Of a DNA stretch of 64,000 bases, positions 18,354 through 27,285 are shown piece after piece. Each line of letters opens with the position of its first letter. Position 1 is the first letter of the stretch. This DNA is from an uncultured SAR86 cluster bacterium. GTDB taxonomy: Bacteria > Pseudomonadota > Gammaproteobacteria > Magnimaribacterales > D2472. Under the pieces are notes generated by a model. It was not told the origin of the DNA, made no database searches, and saw only the letters and a program-made list of their open reading frames with translations. The DNA lies in contig CACIJE010000002.1 of the NCBI GenBank assembly GCA_902586925.1, forward strand, positions 115,391 through 179,390, written 5' to 3'. The translations under genes and the position numbers were made by a program.

Positions 18354-18794
18354 TTGATAAGTAAAAAACTAAGTGTTTTTGCCTTTACTTTTCTAGCTCT
18401 TTTATTGGGTGGACTGTCCTCGTCAAATACTGGTGATGACATCTGGTATCAAGAGCTTACAAAGTCATCTCTAAATCCCCCTGGTTATGTATTTGGAATT
18501 GTTTGGCCAATTCTTTATTTATTCATGTCTATAGCTGCATACAGAGCGTTTGAAAAAATATATAAAATATTTTTTGTTCAGCTAGTCTTTAATACCGTAT
18601 GGTCTTGGTTGTTTTTTGCTTTTCATTTACCAGTAATAGCTTTACTAGATATATGGTTGCTAATATTTTTAAACGTAAAAATAACAATAGTACTTTTTAA
18701 AACAGACAGGATATCTACTTTTTTATTCATACCCTATGTTCTTTGGTTATGTTTTGCTTCATATTTGAACCTTTTTATTGTTGTAAACAATTAA
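18354..18794 (+). CDS. tspO: TspO/MBR family tryptophan-rich sensory protein
   Basis: 146 residues, five helices, rich in tryptophan. The family landmark WYQELTKSSLNPPGYVFGIVWP and the later WSWLFFAFH match TspO. The start is the TTG at 18354, since no in-frame ATG precedes the conserved part. TspO binds porphyrins and affects tetrapyrrole turnover and photooxidative responses. Many proteorhodopsin-bearing marine bacteria carry it, but no rhodopsin or carotenoid gene is in this window. It converges on nupC with a four-base overlap. Confidence 0.88.
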   Translation: MISKKLSVFAFTFLALLLGGLSSSNTGDDIWYQELTKSSLNPPGYVFGIVWPILYLFMSIAAYRAFEKIYKIFFVQLVFNTVWSWLFFAFHLPVIALLDIWLLIFLNVKITIVLFKTDRISTFLFIPYVLWLCFASYLNLFIVVNN

Positions 18795-20041
18795 ATAAAA
18801 ATTCCAACAATTAAGCCAGTCATACATGATGCAAGAGTTGCTCCAACAAGTGCCTTAAAAGAAACACTTATAAGATCATCTTTTCTTTCAGGAGCCATTG
18901 CGGTTATGCCAGATATTAATATACCTACTGAAGATAAATTAGCGAAGCCACACAAACTATAGAAAGTAATTAATTTTGATCTATCTGAAAGTTCGCCGTT
19001 ATCTAAAGCAGCCAATCTAGGATAAGCAACAAATTCATTAAGAGTAGTTTTAATACCGAGTAATTCTCCTGCAATTACTGCCTCGCTCCAGGGGATACCC
19101 ATTAACCATGCAATGGGAGCAAAAATATAGCCTAGAATAATTTCTATTGATAAATCAAAACCAAACTGATATGAGACAGCACCTAAAATTGAATTCACAA
19201 TATATACTAAAGCAATTACAGCAATAAGAATTGTTCCAACACTAACTGCAATACTCGCTCCGTCTGATGCCCCTCTGGTAACTGCATCCATTGTACTTTT
19301 GTAAACTTTTGGAACCTTATTCTCATTAAAATCAGTTATTGAATTCGAGGGAACCATGATATTTGCATACATTATTGCCGCAGGAACTGATAAAACTGAA
19401 GCAGTTATAAAATGTTGAATCAAATTTTCATTTATAAAAGCATTTTCTAAAATACTTATAAGTGCAACCATTACTGATCCTGCTACGGTTGCCATACCTG
19501 CGGTCATTAAAATCAATAATTCTTTATTTGATAATTTGTTTACATATGGTCTTACTAACAAAGGTGCTTCGACTTGACCCACAAATATATTTGCAGCTGC
19601 GCCTAAGCCAACTGGCCCTCCAATATTAAAAAGTTTCTGACATGCTTTAGAAATCAAGTTAACAATAAAAGGTAATATTCCCCAATACCAAAGAATTGCA
19701 GATATACATGCCATCACAATAATGTATGGAAGAACACCAAATGCAAATGTTTCCAATAATGATCTGTATGGATTTGCATCTTCAGATGGTGGATATCCAA
19801 AAACAAAATTTGCACCTTCAATTGTTGCCTCTTGAAGAACTTCAACTGCGCTTCCTAGTAATTCAAAAAAATTAATTATGAAGGGAATTTTAAGCAAGAC
19901 AATAGCGAGGAGTATTTGAGATAAAACTCCATAAAAAACATACTTATAATTTATTATTTTGTAGTTCTCAGAAAAAGGAAAAGCAATTGATATTAATCCA
20001 ACAAAACCAACTAGTATCTGAATTAAAAAATATATATCCAT
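18791..20041 (-). CDS. nupC: NupC-type concentrative nucleoside transporter
   Basis: 416 residues, about ten helices. The core blocks FAFGVLPYIIVMACISAILWY and GGPVGLGAAANIFVGQVEAPL are characteristic of the CNT family; GQVEAPLLVRPYV carries the Glu that helps bind the ribose and coupling ion. It should import nucleosides, a source of carbon, nitrogen and, after turnover, purines and pyrimidines. The oxygenase gene ends four bases upstream of its ATG, so the pair is likely one transcript. Confidence 0.92.
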   Translation of the reverse strand: MDIYFLIQILVGFVGLISIAFPFSENYKIINYKYVFYGVLSQILLAIVLLKIPFIINFFELLGSAVEVLQEATIEGANFVFGYPPSEDANPYRSLLETFAFGVLPYIIVMACISAILWYWGILPFIVNLISKACQKLFNIGGPVGLGAAANIFVGQVEAPLLVRPYVNKLSNKELLILMTAGMATVAGSVMVALISILENAFINENLIQHFITASVLSVPAAIMYANIMVPSNSITDFNENKVPKVYKSTMDAVTRGASDGASIAVSVGTILIAVIALVYIVNSILGAVSYQFGFDLSIEIILGYIFAPIAWLMGIPWSEAVIAGELLGIKTTLNEFVAYPRLAALDNGELSDRSKLITFYSLCGFANLSSVGILISGITAMAPERKDDLISVSFKALVGATLASCMTGLIVGIFI

Positions 20042-20045
20042 CTAA

Positions 20046-20948
20046 TTAATAAAGTTTTATTTCTTTCAGTCTTTTATCTAAAAATTCACTTGCGAGTATG
20101 CCTTGATCACAATTATCAAAAACTGATTTCAATATAACTGAAGGTGCTGGATGAAGAAAAAATGGAATACTATATCTTGAATTAAACTCACGTGCTTTAT
20201 TTTGAATTACTCTATGAGTCGTACTTTTTAGTTTCTTATCAGTAACTAATTGCATCATGTCTCCGATATTACAAACAATTGCTTTTGAGCTAGGTTTAAC
20301 TTTTATCCATGACCCATCACGATGAAGAACTTCTAGTCCACCCTCCTCAGCACCAATTAACAAAGTTATCAAGTTTATATCTTCATGTGCTCTTGCTCTA
20401 TGGAGGTTTGATAAAGACTTAATTGGAGGATAATGAATTGACCTTAAGAGTGAATTACCTTTTTCTACCCATGGTTTGAAAAAATTATAGTTAAGTCCGA
20501 TTGTTTGAGCTATAACTGATAACACATTTATGCCAATTTTTTGTAACTCGTTATAAAGTTCGTCAAAATATATATTAAACTCTGGTAATTGATCTATAAC
20601 TAAATTTTTTGGGATTTTCTTATCAAATGTCTCATCAATATTTGGTCCGTGATGCCAAAATTCTTTTTGATCAGGTATTTTTTCACCAACTGCTGTTTCA
20701 ATTCCTTTCGGAGTGTATCCCCTAGCTCCTTTTGAACCGACAGAACTATAAGAATTTTTAATTTCAATATCTAAATTAAAAAAATCTCTTGATAATTCAT
20801 AGCATTTCTCTACCAATTCGGACGAAAGACCATGATCAGTAATAGAAAAAAAACCGTGATTAGCCAAAGCTTCATTTAACAATTTCACTGCAATAGTATT
20901 ACCATTTTTTATATCTATAAACGAAAGCTCTGGAATAGAATCTTGCAT
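20046..20948 (-). CDS. Isopenicillin N synthase-like Fe(II)/2-oxoglutarate oxygenase
   Basis: 300 residues. The N-terminal DIOX_N domain includes GFFSITDHGL and ends near 120. The catalytic jelly-roll follows, with iron ligands His and Asp in RAHEDINLITLL and the distal His in STTHRVI. An Arg/Ser pair in NSRYSIPFF should bind 2-oxoglutarate. Members hydroxylate or otherwise oxidise small molecules in the cytoplasm. Adjacency to nupC, four bases apart, hints at a nucleoside or base substrate, as known for some dioxygenases of this fold, but that is inference. Confidence 0.88.
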   Translation of the reverse strand: MQDSIPELSFIDIKNGNTIAVKLLNEALANHGFFSITDHGLSSELVEKCYELSRDFFNLDIEIKNSYSSVGSKGARGYTPKGIETAVGEKIPDQKEFWHHGPNIDETFDKKIPKNLVIDQLPEFNIYFDELYNELQKIGINVLSVIAQTIGLNYNFFKPWVEKGNSLLRSIHYPPIKSLSNLHRARAHEDINLITLLIGAEEGGLEVLHRDGSWIKVKPSSKAIVCNIGDMMQLVTDKKLKSTTHRVIQNKAREFNSRYSIPFFLHPAPSVILKSVFDNCDQGILASEFLDKRLKEIKLY

Positions 20949-20964
20949 TTTCTAATATTAACAA

Positions 20965-20989
20965 AAAAGGCAGTATAAAACTGCCTTTT
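20965..20989 (-). terminator. Rho-independent terminator of TBDR 21007-24150
   Basis: A nine-base-pair stem (AAAAGGCAG paired with CTGCCTTTT) with a seven-base loop is followed by six T on the minus strand. It ends 17 bases before the ATG of the oxygenase gene. Confidence 0.85.
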
Positions 20990-21006
20990 ATGAATACTAA
21001 GTTATA

Positions 21007-24000
21007 TCAAAATCTAAGAGTAACTCCTAAATTCATTTGCCACATTGATTGACCATTGTTTGTAGAGTAAAAATAACCATCATCTGGATCAACTCCTGTA
21101 ATGTTATATCTACCTTGGTCATCAGCACCATCTATTATTATTGCTCTGCTTACATTTCTACTTACCTCTTGCGCCCAGCCCTTTTCATCGTCTAAAAGAT
21201 TAGCAAGGTTTTGTATGTCAAAGTATGCAATAAGCTTATAATCATCAAATAAATTAATATCTTGTGTAATTCTTAAGTCAATCCTTCCTTGATATGGAGA
21301 ATCACATGTATTTCTCGGAATAATAACTCCCTTATATTTACTGGTGCATCCATCAGAGTTAACAAAAGCCATTACATCATTTGCAACATCAGAGCTTGAA
21401 AATACAACATTAGGATCATCAGTACCAGTAGGAATATATGCTAAATCATATCCGTATCTGCCCTTACCATTAAAAGAATTACCATCTAATGTAATACTAT
21501 ATGGCTCACCGGATTTTCTAAGAGCAAATAGAGAGAATCTAGTATCGCCAAATTCAAAAAACTGGCTAGAGTATGAAAGCGCTAATACTAGTTTATTTTC
21601 TGCCATAAAGGATGATCGTGCAGCAGGATAAAGTTCACCATAGCCCCTAGGTTGATAACCATATGATGAGCTATGTTGCGCTGATGTCATAGCACTAACA
21701 TCTTCTTGCTCCATTCTGGTATAGCCTGCGTACATTTCAATACCATTATCAAAATCTTTTGAAAGTGTAAAAGTAAAGGCCTTACCTCCACCATCACCAG
21801 AATTAGTAATATAAGTGTTTTCAACACTATCAGTGATTGGTCTGCCATCAGCTAGGTAGCCTTCCTCTTCATAACTGTAATCTTTGAAAATAACATCCTT
21901 ATTTGTTCTATCAAGATTATATTCAACACTAAAGTCATAACCATTAGCAGTTTGCATAGCAAGTCTTAGGTTTCCTCTATATACAGAGATGCCCTCAAAA
22001 TCAGGATCAGTTCCATGTGTAAAACCAAAGAATGCGTCTGAGCTGTCTTTAAGACCACAAGTTGAAGCATCACTTCTTGCCCACCAAAATCTAGGATCAG
22101 TTACTCCTGTAACTGCTCCAGAATTTAAATTAGGTATTGGCCCAGCACATGATCTGAGCCTGCTATAAAATGAATCTGCACTAGAACGACCAAAACCATT
22201 TCCGAAGAAAACCTTAGGTAATCTGCCCTGAAAAAGTCCATATCCACCAGTAAATTGTGCAGAAACAATTTTTTCGTTTCCACCAAACCAAACATCTGAT
22301 ACATCCATATCAAAAGAAAATCTTGGTTGAGTTAATGAATAACTTACTTGAGCATTATTTCTAAATCCAAATCTACTCTGATACGACTGATTTAGAAGTG
22401 TTTGCTGTGGGATATCAAAATCATAATATCTAACACCGAAAGTTAATGTAAAAATATCACTAACTTGAAACTCATCCTGAATATAAAAGACTGTTTCGTC
22501 AATATCAAATCTCGCAGCAGGTAAAGCTGGATCATCACGTGTCAAAGAATAAGGTCCACCATGGTCAGTTGCAACCCTAAATACTTCGACTCTATTGAAA
22601 TTTCCTGCATAATAATCCTCTATTGAACCGAAATTAACTTCACCGGTGTATCTATTAATAAATGAATTATAAATGTTTGATGAATCTGTTTCATAACCAA
22701 AAGTTAGATAGTGAGAATCTAAAGCATAATTAACTTTAATTGACATCAATTCTTGATCAACTTTTATTAAATTATGGCCCCTATATCTGTCTCCTCCTAT
22801 ATAAATTATTTCATCGTTATCATAGATATGAAACTCAGGAAATAATCCTCCATAACCTCCGTCTGGATTATTTGCGTCCTGCTCAAAATATCTATCACTG
22901 AATCTTATTCTAGTTGACAACCTATCAGACCATGTTGAATATAAATTTATAGTCGTTCTATCTGATTCAGGTGGTATTTCATACCAATTATTTGATGGAA
23001 TTGGATTTCTTGAGGAATTATATCGAGAATAGTATGAGTCCTCAGTGATTTGATTAACAATATCAAATGAGTGATTATCGTTAATACTTCCTGTTAGCTT
23101 AATTATAGATTGTTCTTGTGTTGTAGGATAAGTAACGTTATTAAAATAACCAACATCATATCCATATGTATCAAGTGTAAATGCAGCTATCGCATTCAAT
23201 TCAGCATTTGTTGTATTGTAAGTATTGACAGATCCAGAATCAGCTGCACCCCATAAATCAGGCCTAACATCTTCACTTTCAGAGTAGCCAATAAAGAAAA
23301 ACAATTTATCTTTTATAATAGGTCCTGAAAAAGTTATAGCGAGGGCATTTTCTTCAAAATCTGAGTATGCTTCTCCATTTGGGAGGTCACCAATATCTCC
23401 CTCATCTCTTTCTGTATAGTATATGGAACCACTAAATTCATTTGTGCCACTTTTAGTAACAGCACTGATAGTTCCTCCTGATGCACCAGCTTTTGAGACA
23501 TCATATGGTGTAATTTCAACTGCTATTTCATCTACGAAATCAACATCTATTGGGTTTTTCATTGTCGCAAAACCACTATCGTTCAGACCAAATGCGTCAT
23601 TAAAACTAATTCCATCAATTGTGAAATCGTTTAAACGACCATTTTTACCCATAACAGAAACTTCTGTTTGTCTGGAATAAGCGTTGTTTATTGTTACCCT
23701 TGGATCAAACTTAACGTAATCTTGAATGTTTCTTCCTATTGTTGGCATATCCTGAATATCTTGGCTTGTTAAAACAGAACCACTTCTTACTTCAGTTCCA
23801 GAAATACGTGAACCAACCACAACAACCTCATCAACATCGGCACCAACAAGATTTGCTGTCAATTTCAAGGGTTCTGTTGAATTTAAAGTTGCTATATTAA
23901 TTACCTCAGTTTCAAAACCGACTTTAGAAATTGTGATTTTATATGGACCACCAATTGGTAAAAAATTAATATTAAAATTTCCGCCAATTGCAGTAACAGT

Positions 24001-24150
24001 TTTGGTTGTATTAGTTGGAATGTGAACTGCAGTTATAACAGCATCATCAACATTAACAGTACCTTTAACTCTAGCAGTTGTATCAACACTTGATTCAACT
24101 GACAATGCGATTAGTAAAATTGGAAGTAAAGTAAAAAGAAATTTTTTCAT
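21007..24150 (-). CDS. Oar-like TonB-dependent receptor with carboxypeptidase-regulatory-like domain
   Basis: 1047 residues. After a signal peptide (about 1-20), residues 27-105 form a small beta-sandwich of the carboxypeptidase-regulatory-like type (ARVKGTVNVDDAVI...). Next comes a TonB-box-like DEVVVVGSR, a plug with GRNIQDYVKFDPRV and SGTNEFSGSIYYT, and a long barrel ending GVTLRF. This is the Oar/OmpA-related receptor type found in Myxococcus and many marine gammaproteobacteria, often linked to peptide or protein use; ligand unknown. GAGAGGA precedes the ATG. It has its own terminator, so it is a single-gene unit. Confidence 0.93.
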   Translation of the reverse strand: MKKFLFTLLPILLIALSVESSVDTTARVKGTVNVDDAVITAVHIPTNTTKTVTAIGGNFNINFLPIGGPYKITISKVGFETEVINIATLNSTEPLKLTANLVGADVDEVVVVGSRISGTEVRSGSVLTSQDIQDMPTIGRNIQDYVKFDPRVTINNAYSRQTEVSVMGKNGRLNDFTIDGISFNDAFGLNDSGFATMKNPIDVDFVDEIAVEITPYDVSKAGASGGTISAVTKSGTNEFSGSIYYTERDEGDIGDLPNGEAYSDFEENALAITFSGPIIKDKLFFFIGYSESEDVRPDLWGAADSGSVNTYNTTNAELNAIAAFTLDTYGYDVGYFNNVTYPTTQEQSIIKLTGSINDNHSFDIVNQITEDSYYSRYNSSRNPIPSNNWYEIPPESDRTTINLYSTWSDRLSTRIRFSDRYFEQDANNPDGGYGGLFPEFHIYDNDEIIYIGGDRYRGHNLIKVDQELMSIKVNYALDSHYLTFGYETDSSNIYNSFINRYTGEVNFGSIEDYYAGNFNRVEVFRVATDHGGPYSLTRDDPALPAARFDIDETVFYIQDEFQVSDIFTLTFGVRYYDFDIPQQTLLNQSYQSRFGFRNNAQVSYSLTQPRFSFDMDVSDVWFGGNEKIVSAQFTGGYGLFQGRLPKVFFGNGFGRSSADSFYSRLRSCAGPIPNLNSGAVTGVTDPRFWWARSDASTCGLKDSSDAFFGFTHGTDPDFEGISVYRGNLRLAMQTANGYDFSVEYNLDRTNKDVIFKDYSYEEEGYLADGRPITDSVENTYITNSGDGGGKAFTFTLSKDFDNGIEMYAGYTRMEQEDVSAMTSAQHSSSYGYQPRGYGELYPAARSSFMAENKLVLALSYSSQFFEFGDTRFSLFALRKSGEPYSITLDGNSFNGKGRYGYDLAYIPTGTDDPNVVFSSSDVANDVMAFVNSDGCTSKYKGVIIPRNTCDSPYQGRIDLRITQDINLFDDYKLIAYFDIQNLANLLDDEKGWAQEVSRNVSRAIIIDGADDQGRYNITGVDPDDGYFYSTNNGQSMWQMNLGVTLRF

Positions 24151-24205
24151 AATATCCTCTCAAAAATTATGATTAAATGATATAACAAAAATTGTTTTAG
24201 CACTA

Positions 24206-24226
24206 TTACATTTATGTAAATTTTAG
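24206..24226 (-). promoter_or_regulatory. Shared upstream element of TBDR genes (copy 3) with palindrome
   Basis: Bases 24212-24226 read CTAAAATTTACATAA on the coding strand, matching the element before the receptor at 11404. Here it overlaps a perfect 14-base palindrome, TTACAT-TT-ATGTAA (24206-24219), as a dimeric regulator would need. It lies about 60-75 bases before the start codon. Confidence 0.45.
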
Positions 24227-24235
24227 GTGAATATT

Positions 24236-25192
24236 TTAATGATTCAATTCTATTGAATTGAGAATACTTCCATCAATATCTTTTATTTTTAATGAAATAC
24301 TTTTTTCAAATATCTCCAAAATTGAATAATTGACTTGTGGGTAAGTGACGCCAACTAGATATTTATCAGTTTCATCAAAGGATGAACCTGGTTTATTCAT
24401 TGATGATGAAGTTATTTCTATAACCTCACCCTTCTTATATATTCCAGCTCGATGCCTGTCTCCAGAAAATAAAATTGTTTTATCTTTGAATTTTTCTATT
24501 AAATTAAAAAATTTATCATATTCGTAAGGAAAATTGCTCCACTTTTCAAAACGATGATTTTCAGCAATAATTTGTATAGAACTAAATATGAACAAAAAAT
24601 CAAACTCGTCTTTTAGCTGATTCTCAAACCATTTCCATTGATCAATTCCTAACATTGTTGCATCTTTATCTCTATTTTCAGTATAGTTACTTTTTTTGCC
24701 AACTAGCTCTGATCTAAAAAATCTAGTATCTAGGAAAATAAATTTAAATCTTTTATCAAAGAAAGTTTCATCCCTTGAATAATATATTCCGTCACGATTT
24801 GATCTTTCATCATTTTGGGATATTTCCCAAAATTCTAAATATAATTTTTGGGCTTTTCTTTTAAATCTGTAATCTCCTCCTCCATCATTTATTCCAAAAT
24901 CATGATCATCCCAAATTGCATAGACTTCTAGATCGTTTAAAAAACTTGGGAGAAGTGTCTTTTGCTTATCATAAGCTCTTTTCATTTTTCTGAGGTTACC
25001 AAATCGAGAGTCGCCATATACGTTGTCTCCAAGAAATATAAAATAATCTAGCTCCTCTTTTTCAATTGAGTTCCAAATAGGTTGAGGATAATCCTGATCA
25101 AGACATGATCCAAGTCCAAATTTTACAGAGTCGGCATTTGCTATATTAATAGCAAAAATTAATAAATAGATTTTTACAGAATTACTTTTCAA
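24236..25192 (-). CDS. PhoD-like metallophosphoesterase
   Basis: 318 residues with a signal peptide (KIYLLIFAINIANA), so periplasmic or exported. PhoD-family landmarks appear in order: GSC (28-30), LGDNVYGD, WDDHDFG, LDTRFFRS and SGDRHRAG. These bind the Ca/Fe cofactor and phosphate. PhoD enzymes hydrolyse phosphodiesters and monoesters, freeing phosphate from organic matter. The start is a TTG at 25192, sharing four bases with the serS stop, so it is translationally coupled to serS; no ATG lies before the signal peptide. It is shorter than Bacillus PhoD, having no N-terminal domain. Confidence 0.88.
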   Translation of the reverse strand: MKSNSVKIYLLIFAINIANADSVKFGLGSCLDQDYPQPIWNSIEKEELDYFIFLGDNVYGDSRFGNLRKMKRAYDKQKTLLPSFLNDLEVYAIWDDHDFGINDGGGDYRFKRKAQKLYLEFWEISQNDERSNRDGIYYSRDETFFDKRFKFIFLDTRFFRSELVGKKSNYTENRDKDATMLGIDQWKWFENQLKDEFDFLFIFSSIQIIAENHRFEKWSNFPYEYDKFFNLIEKFKDKTILFSGDRHRAGIYKKGEVIEITSSSMNKPGSSFDETDKYLVGVTYPQVNYSILEIFEKSISLKIKDIDGSILNSIELNH

Positions 25193-26436
25193 TTAATTTT
25201 TATTGTGTCTGATCCAAAATATTGAATTAAGCAAGATGGAACTTTAATTGAATCACTTCCATTATAATTATTTTCTAAAAGCGCAATTAAACATCTTCCA
25301 ACAGCTAAGCCTGATCCATTAATGGTATGAGCATAATGGTTTCCATCTTTATTCTTAAATTTAATGTTAGCTCTTCTAGCTTGAAAATCAGTAAAATTCG
25401 AACATGATGAAATTTCACGATACTTATTTTGACTAGGCATCCAAACCTCAATATCAAAAGTTTTAGCAGACGAGAAACCTAAATCCCCTGTGCACAATTC
25501 TATAATCTGATATGGTAATTCTAATTTATCTAGAATTTCACAAGCATTAGCTAGCAAATCTTGAAGACATTTCATAGATTGCTCTGGTTGAGTAATTTGA
25601 ACCAATTCTATTTTTTCAAATTGATGTTGTCTTATTAAACCCTTAGTGTCTTTTCCGTAACTACCTGCTTCTGATCTAAAACAAGGTGTATGTGATGTAA
25701 GTTTTATAGGTAAATCTTTTTCATTTATAAATTCATTCCTATAAAGATTTGTTAATGGAACTTCAGCTGTTGGAATAAGATAAAGTTTGTCCGAGGCTTT
25801 GAATAAATCTTCTTCAAATTTTGGAAGCTGACCTGTTCCAATAAGTGATTCTTCATTTGCCATGAAAGGAACATAATATTCTTCATAACCATTCTTAATT
25901 GCAGTATCAAGCATAAAGGTAATCAATGACCGTTGAAGTTTCGATAAGTCACCCTTTAAGACGGCAAATCTAGAGCCTGATAGTTTAGCCGCCAAATCAA
26001 TATCAATTTTTTTAGTAATTTCCAAATGATTTAACTTATTGGTTGAATCTACACTCCCATGTTGGCTTATAACTTTATTTTCCTCTTCTGAAATACCTTC
26101 TGGAACAGATTCATCAGGAATATTTGGTATATCTAGTAAAAGGTTATTCAGACTGAACATAAGTTCCTGAAGACTAAGATCTTTTTGTTCTAAATCAGTA
26201 TTAATTAAATCAATAGTTTCTTTTAATTTTGATGTATCTTTATCAGCAGCCTTAAGTTTACCGAATTCACTTGAATATTTTTTTCTATCAGATTGAAGTG
26301 TTTCAACTTCAACTTGAAGAGTTTTTCTTTTTTCATCAATTGATTTAAAAGATTCCTCATTTAAATCATATCCACGTTTCTTTAATGAAGCTTGAACATT
26401 GGAAAAATTTTCTCGAAGTTTTTTTATGTCTATCAT
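25189..26436 (-). CDS. serS: Seryl-tRNA synthetase
   Basis: 415 residues, normal length. The N-terminal coiled-coil arm that grips the long variable arm of tRNA-Ser spans about 30-105. Class II motif 2 (FRSEAGSYGKDTKGLIRQHQF) and motif 3 (GSGLAVGRCLIALLENN) are intact. It charges tRNA-Ser, and also tRNA-Sec where present. The ATG overlaps the crcB stop by one base. The order ftsK-lolA-crcB-serS is a known gammaproteobacterial arrangement. Confidence 0.97.
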   Translation of the reverse strand: MIDIKKLRENFSNVQASLKKRGYDLNEESFKSIDEKRKTLQVEVETLQSDRKKYSSEFGKLKAADKDTSKLKETIDLINTDLEQKDLSLQELMFSLNNLLLDIPNIPDESVPEGISEEENKVISQHGSVDSTNKLNHLEITKKIDIDLAAKLSGSRFAVLKGDLSKLQRSLITFMLDTAIKNGYEEYYVPFMANEESLIGTGQLPKFEEDLFKASDKLYLIPTAEVPLTNLYRNEFINEKDLPIKLTSHTPCFRSEAGSYGKDTKGLIRQHQFEKIELVQITQPEQSMKCLQDLLANACEILDKLELPYQIIELCTGDLGFSSAKTFDIEVWMPSQNKYREISSCSNFTDFQARRANIKFKNKDGNHYAHTINGSGLAVGRCLIALLENNYNGSDSIKVPSCLIQYFGSDTIKIN

Positions 26437-26795
26437 TATTTCGTGATTAATGTTCCTAGGTAAGTTGCAACTATTGTTGCAAGCACTGTTAACATTATAT
26501 ATGAAACTCCATAGATTAAATTTGTATTAACTATCAAAATTGTTTGATGTGTAACAGCTGACATTGTAGTAAAAGAACCTAAAAATCCGATAATGAAAAA
26601 GTAATATGAGGCATCTTTTGTTGGTATTGATGAACCAAGGACAAGGCCTATTAAAAAACATCCAAGTATATTAATAAGTAGTATTGATATCGTTGATGAA
26701 GAGATTAAATATCTGTCAAATAATTCATTAATTCCATATCTCGATATAGCTCCAATAGCGCCTCCAATACCTACAAAAATAAAATTAGTTAACAT
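26436..26795 (-). CDS. crcB: Fluoride channel CrcB (Fluc)
   Basis: 119 residues, four helices. GGAIGAISRYGI and NILGCFLIGLVLG with the following GFLGSFTTMSA segment are the Fluc landmarks; the central Phe/Thr/Ser line the fluoride path. It dimerises in the inner membrane and expels fluoride. No fluoride riboswitch is seen; the gene starts inside the 3' end of lolA (11-base overlap), so it follows operon expression. Confidence 0.93.
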   Translation of the reverse strand: MLTNFIFVGIGGAIGAISRYGINELFDRYLISSSTISILLINILGCFLIGLVLGSSIPTKDASYYFFIIGFLGSFTTMSAVTHQTILIVNTNLIYGVSYIMLTVLATIVATYLGTLITK

Positions 26796-27285
26796 CGCTT
26801 TTAGAAAAATTAATTAAAGTATCAATATTCATATTATCTTTATACTTAATCTGAAGTACATTTTTATCTAAAAACTCAAAATAATAAATTTTTTTATCTT
26901 CAAAAATCTTAAAACTTCTTTCATTAATAATTTCAATATTTGAAGGATTTTTTGGGAATCCATTATTAATAAAATCTATAAGATTATTTGAGATATCATC
27001 TTTTTTAATAAATCTCTTTTGATTGAAGTCTAGGTCATGAATTTCGATACCTGTCCTATCAACAATATATGTTTCTTTAAATGGTTTATTTATTTCAATC
27101 TTAATAGAATTGTCAGAGTTTCTGTAAAATTTTCCATATGACTTATCAAAAACATTATTGATATTATTAAAACTCGTTTGAACAAAGCTGAGGTTATAAC
27201 TAAAAAAATTATTTAAGGTTTCTGATGAATATGCAGTAAGTGTTGAGTTAAATATTAGTAGTAGAAAAAGTTGAATATGTTTCAT
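26785..27285 (-). CDS. lolA: Outer-membrane lipoprotein carrier LolA (divergent)
   Basis: 166 residues, shorter than E. coli LolA (203). A signal peptide (1-17) is followed by FSYNLSFVQTSFNN and GKFYRNSDNSIKIEINKPF, which correspond to the LolA opening strands with the conserved Phe and RP-like segment. The call leans on position directly between ftsK and serS, the classic lolA locus. It shuttles lipoproteins from LolCDE across the periplasm to LolB. Its ATG directly follows the ftsK stop codon. Confidence 0.82.
   Translation of the reverse strand: MKHIQLFLLLIFNSTLTAYSSETLNNFFSYNLSFVQTSFNNINNVFDKSYGKFYRNSDNSIKIEINKPFKETYIVDRTGIEIHDLDFNQKRFIKKDDISNNLIDFINNGFPKNPSNIEIINERSFKIFEDKKIYYFEFLDKNVLQIKYKDNMNIDTLINFSKSDVN

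Noticed and set aside
21007..24150. SusC-like receptor of Bacteroidetes origin
   Set aside because: The carboxypeptidase-like domain raised the idea, but there is no SusD gene, and the protein matches the Oar type common in proteobacteria.
26785..27285. Unrelated hypothetical protein rather than LolA
   Set aside because: The similarity is faint, but the signal peptide, the strand pattern and the ftsK/serS setting together favour LolA.
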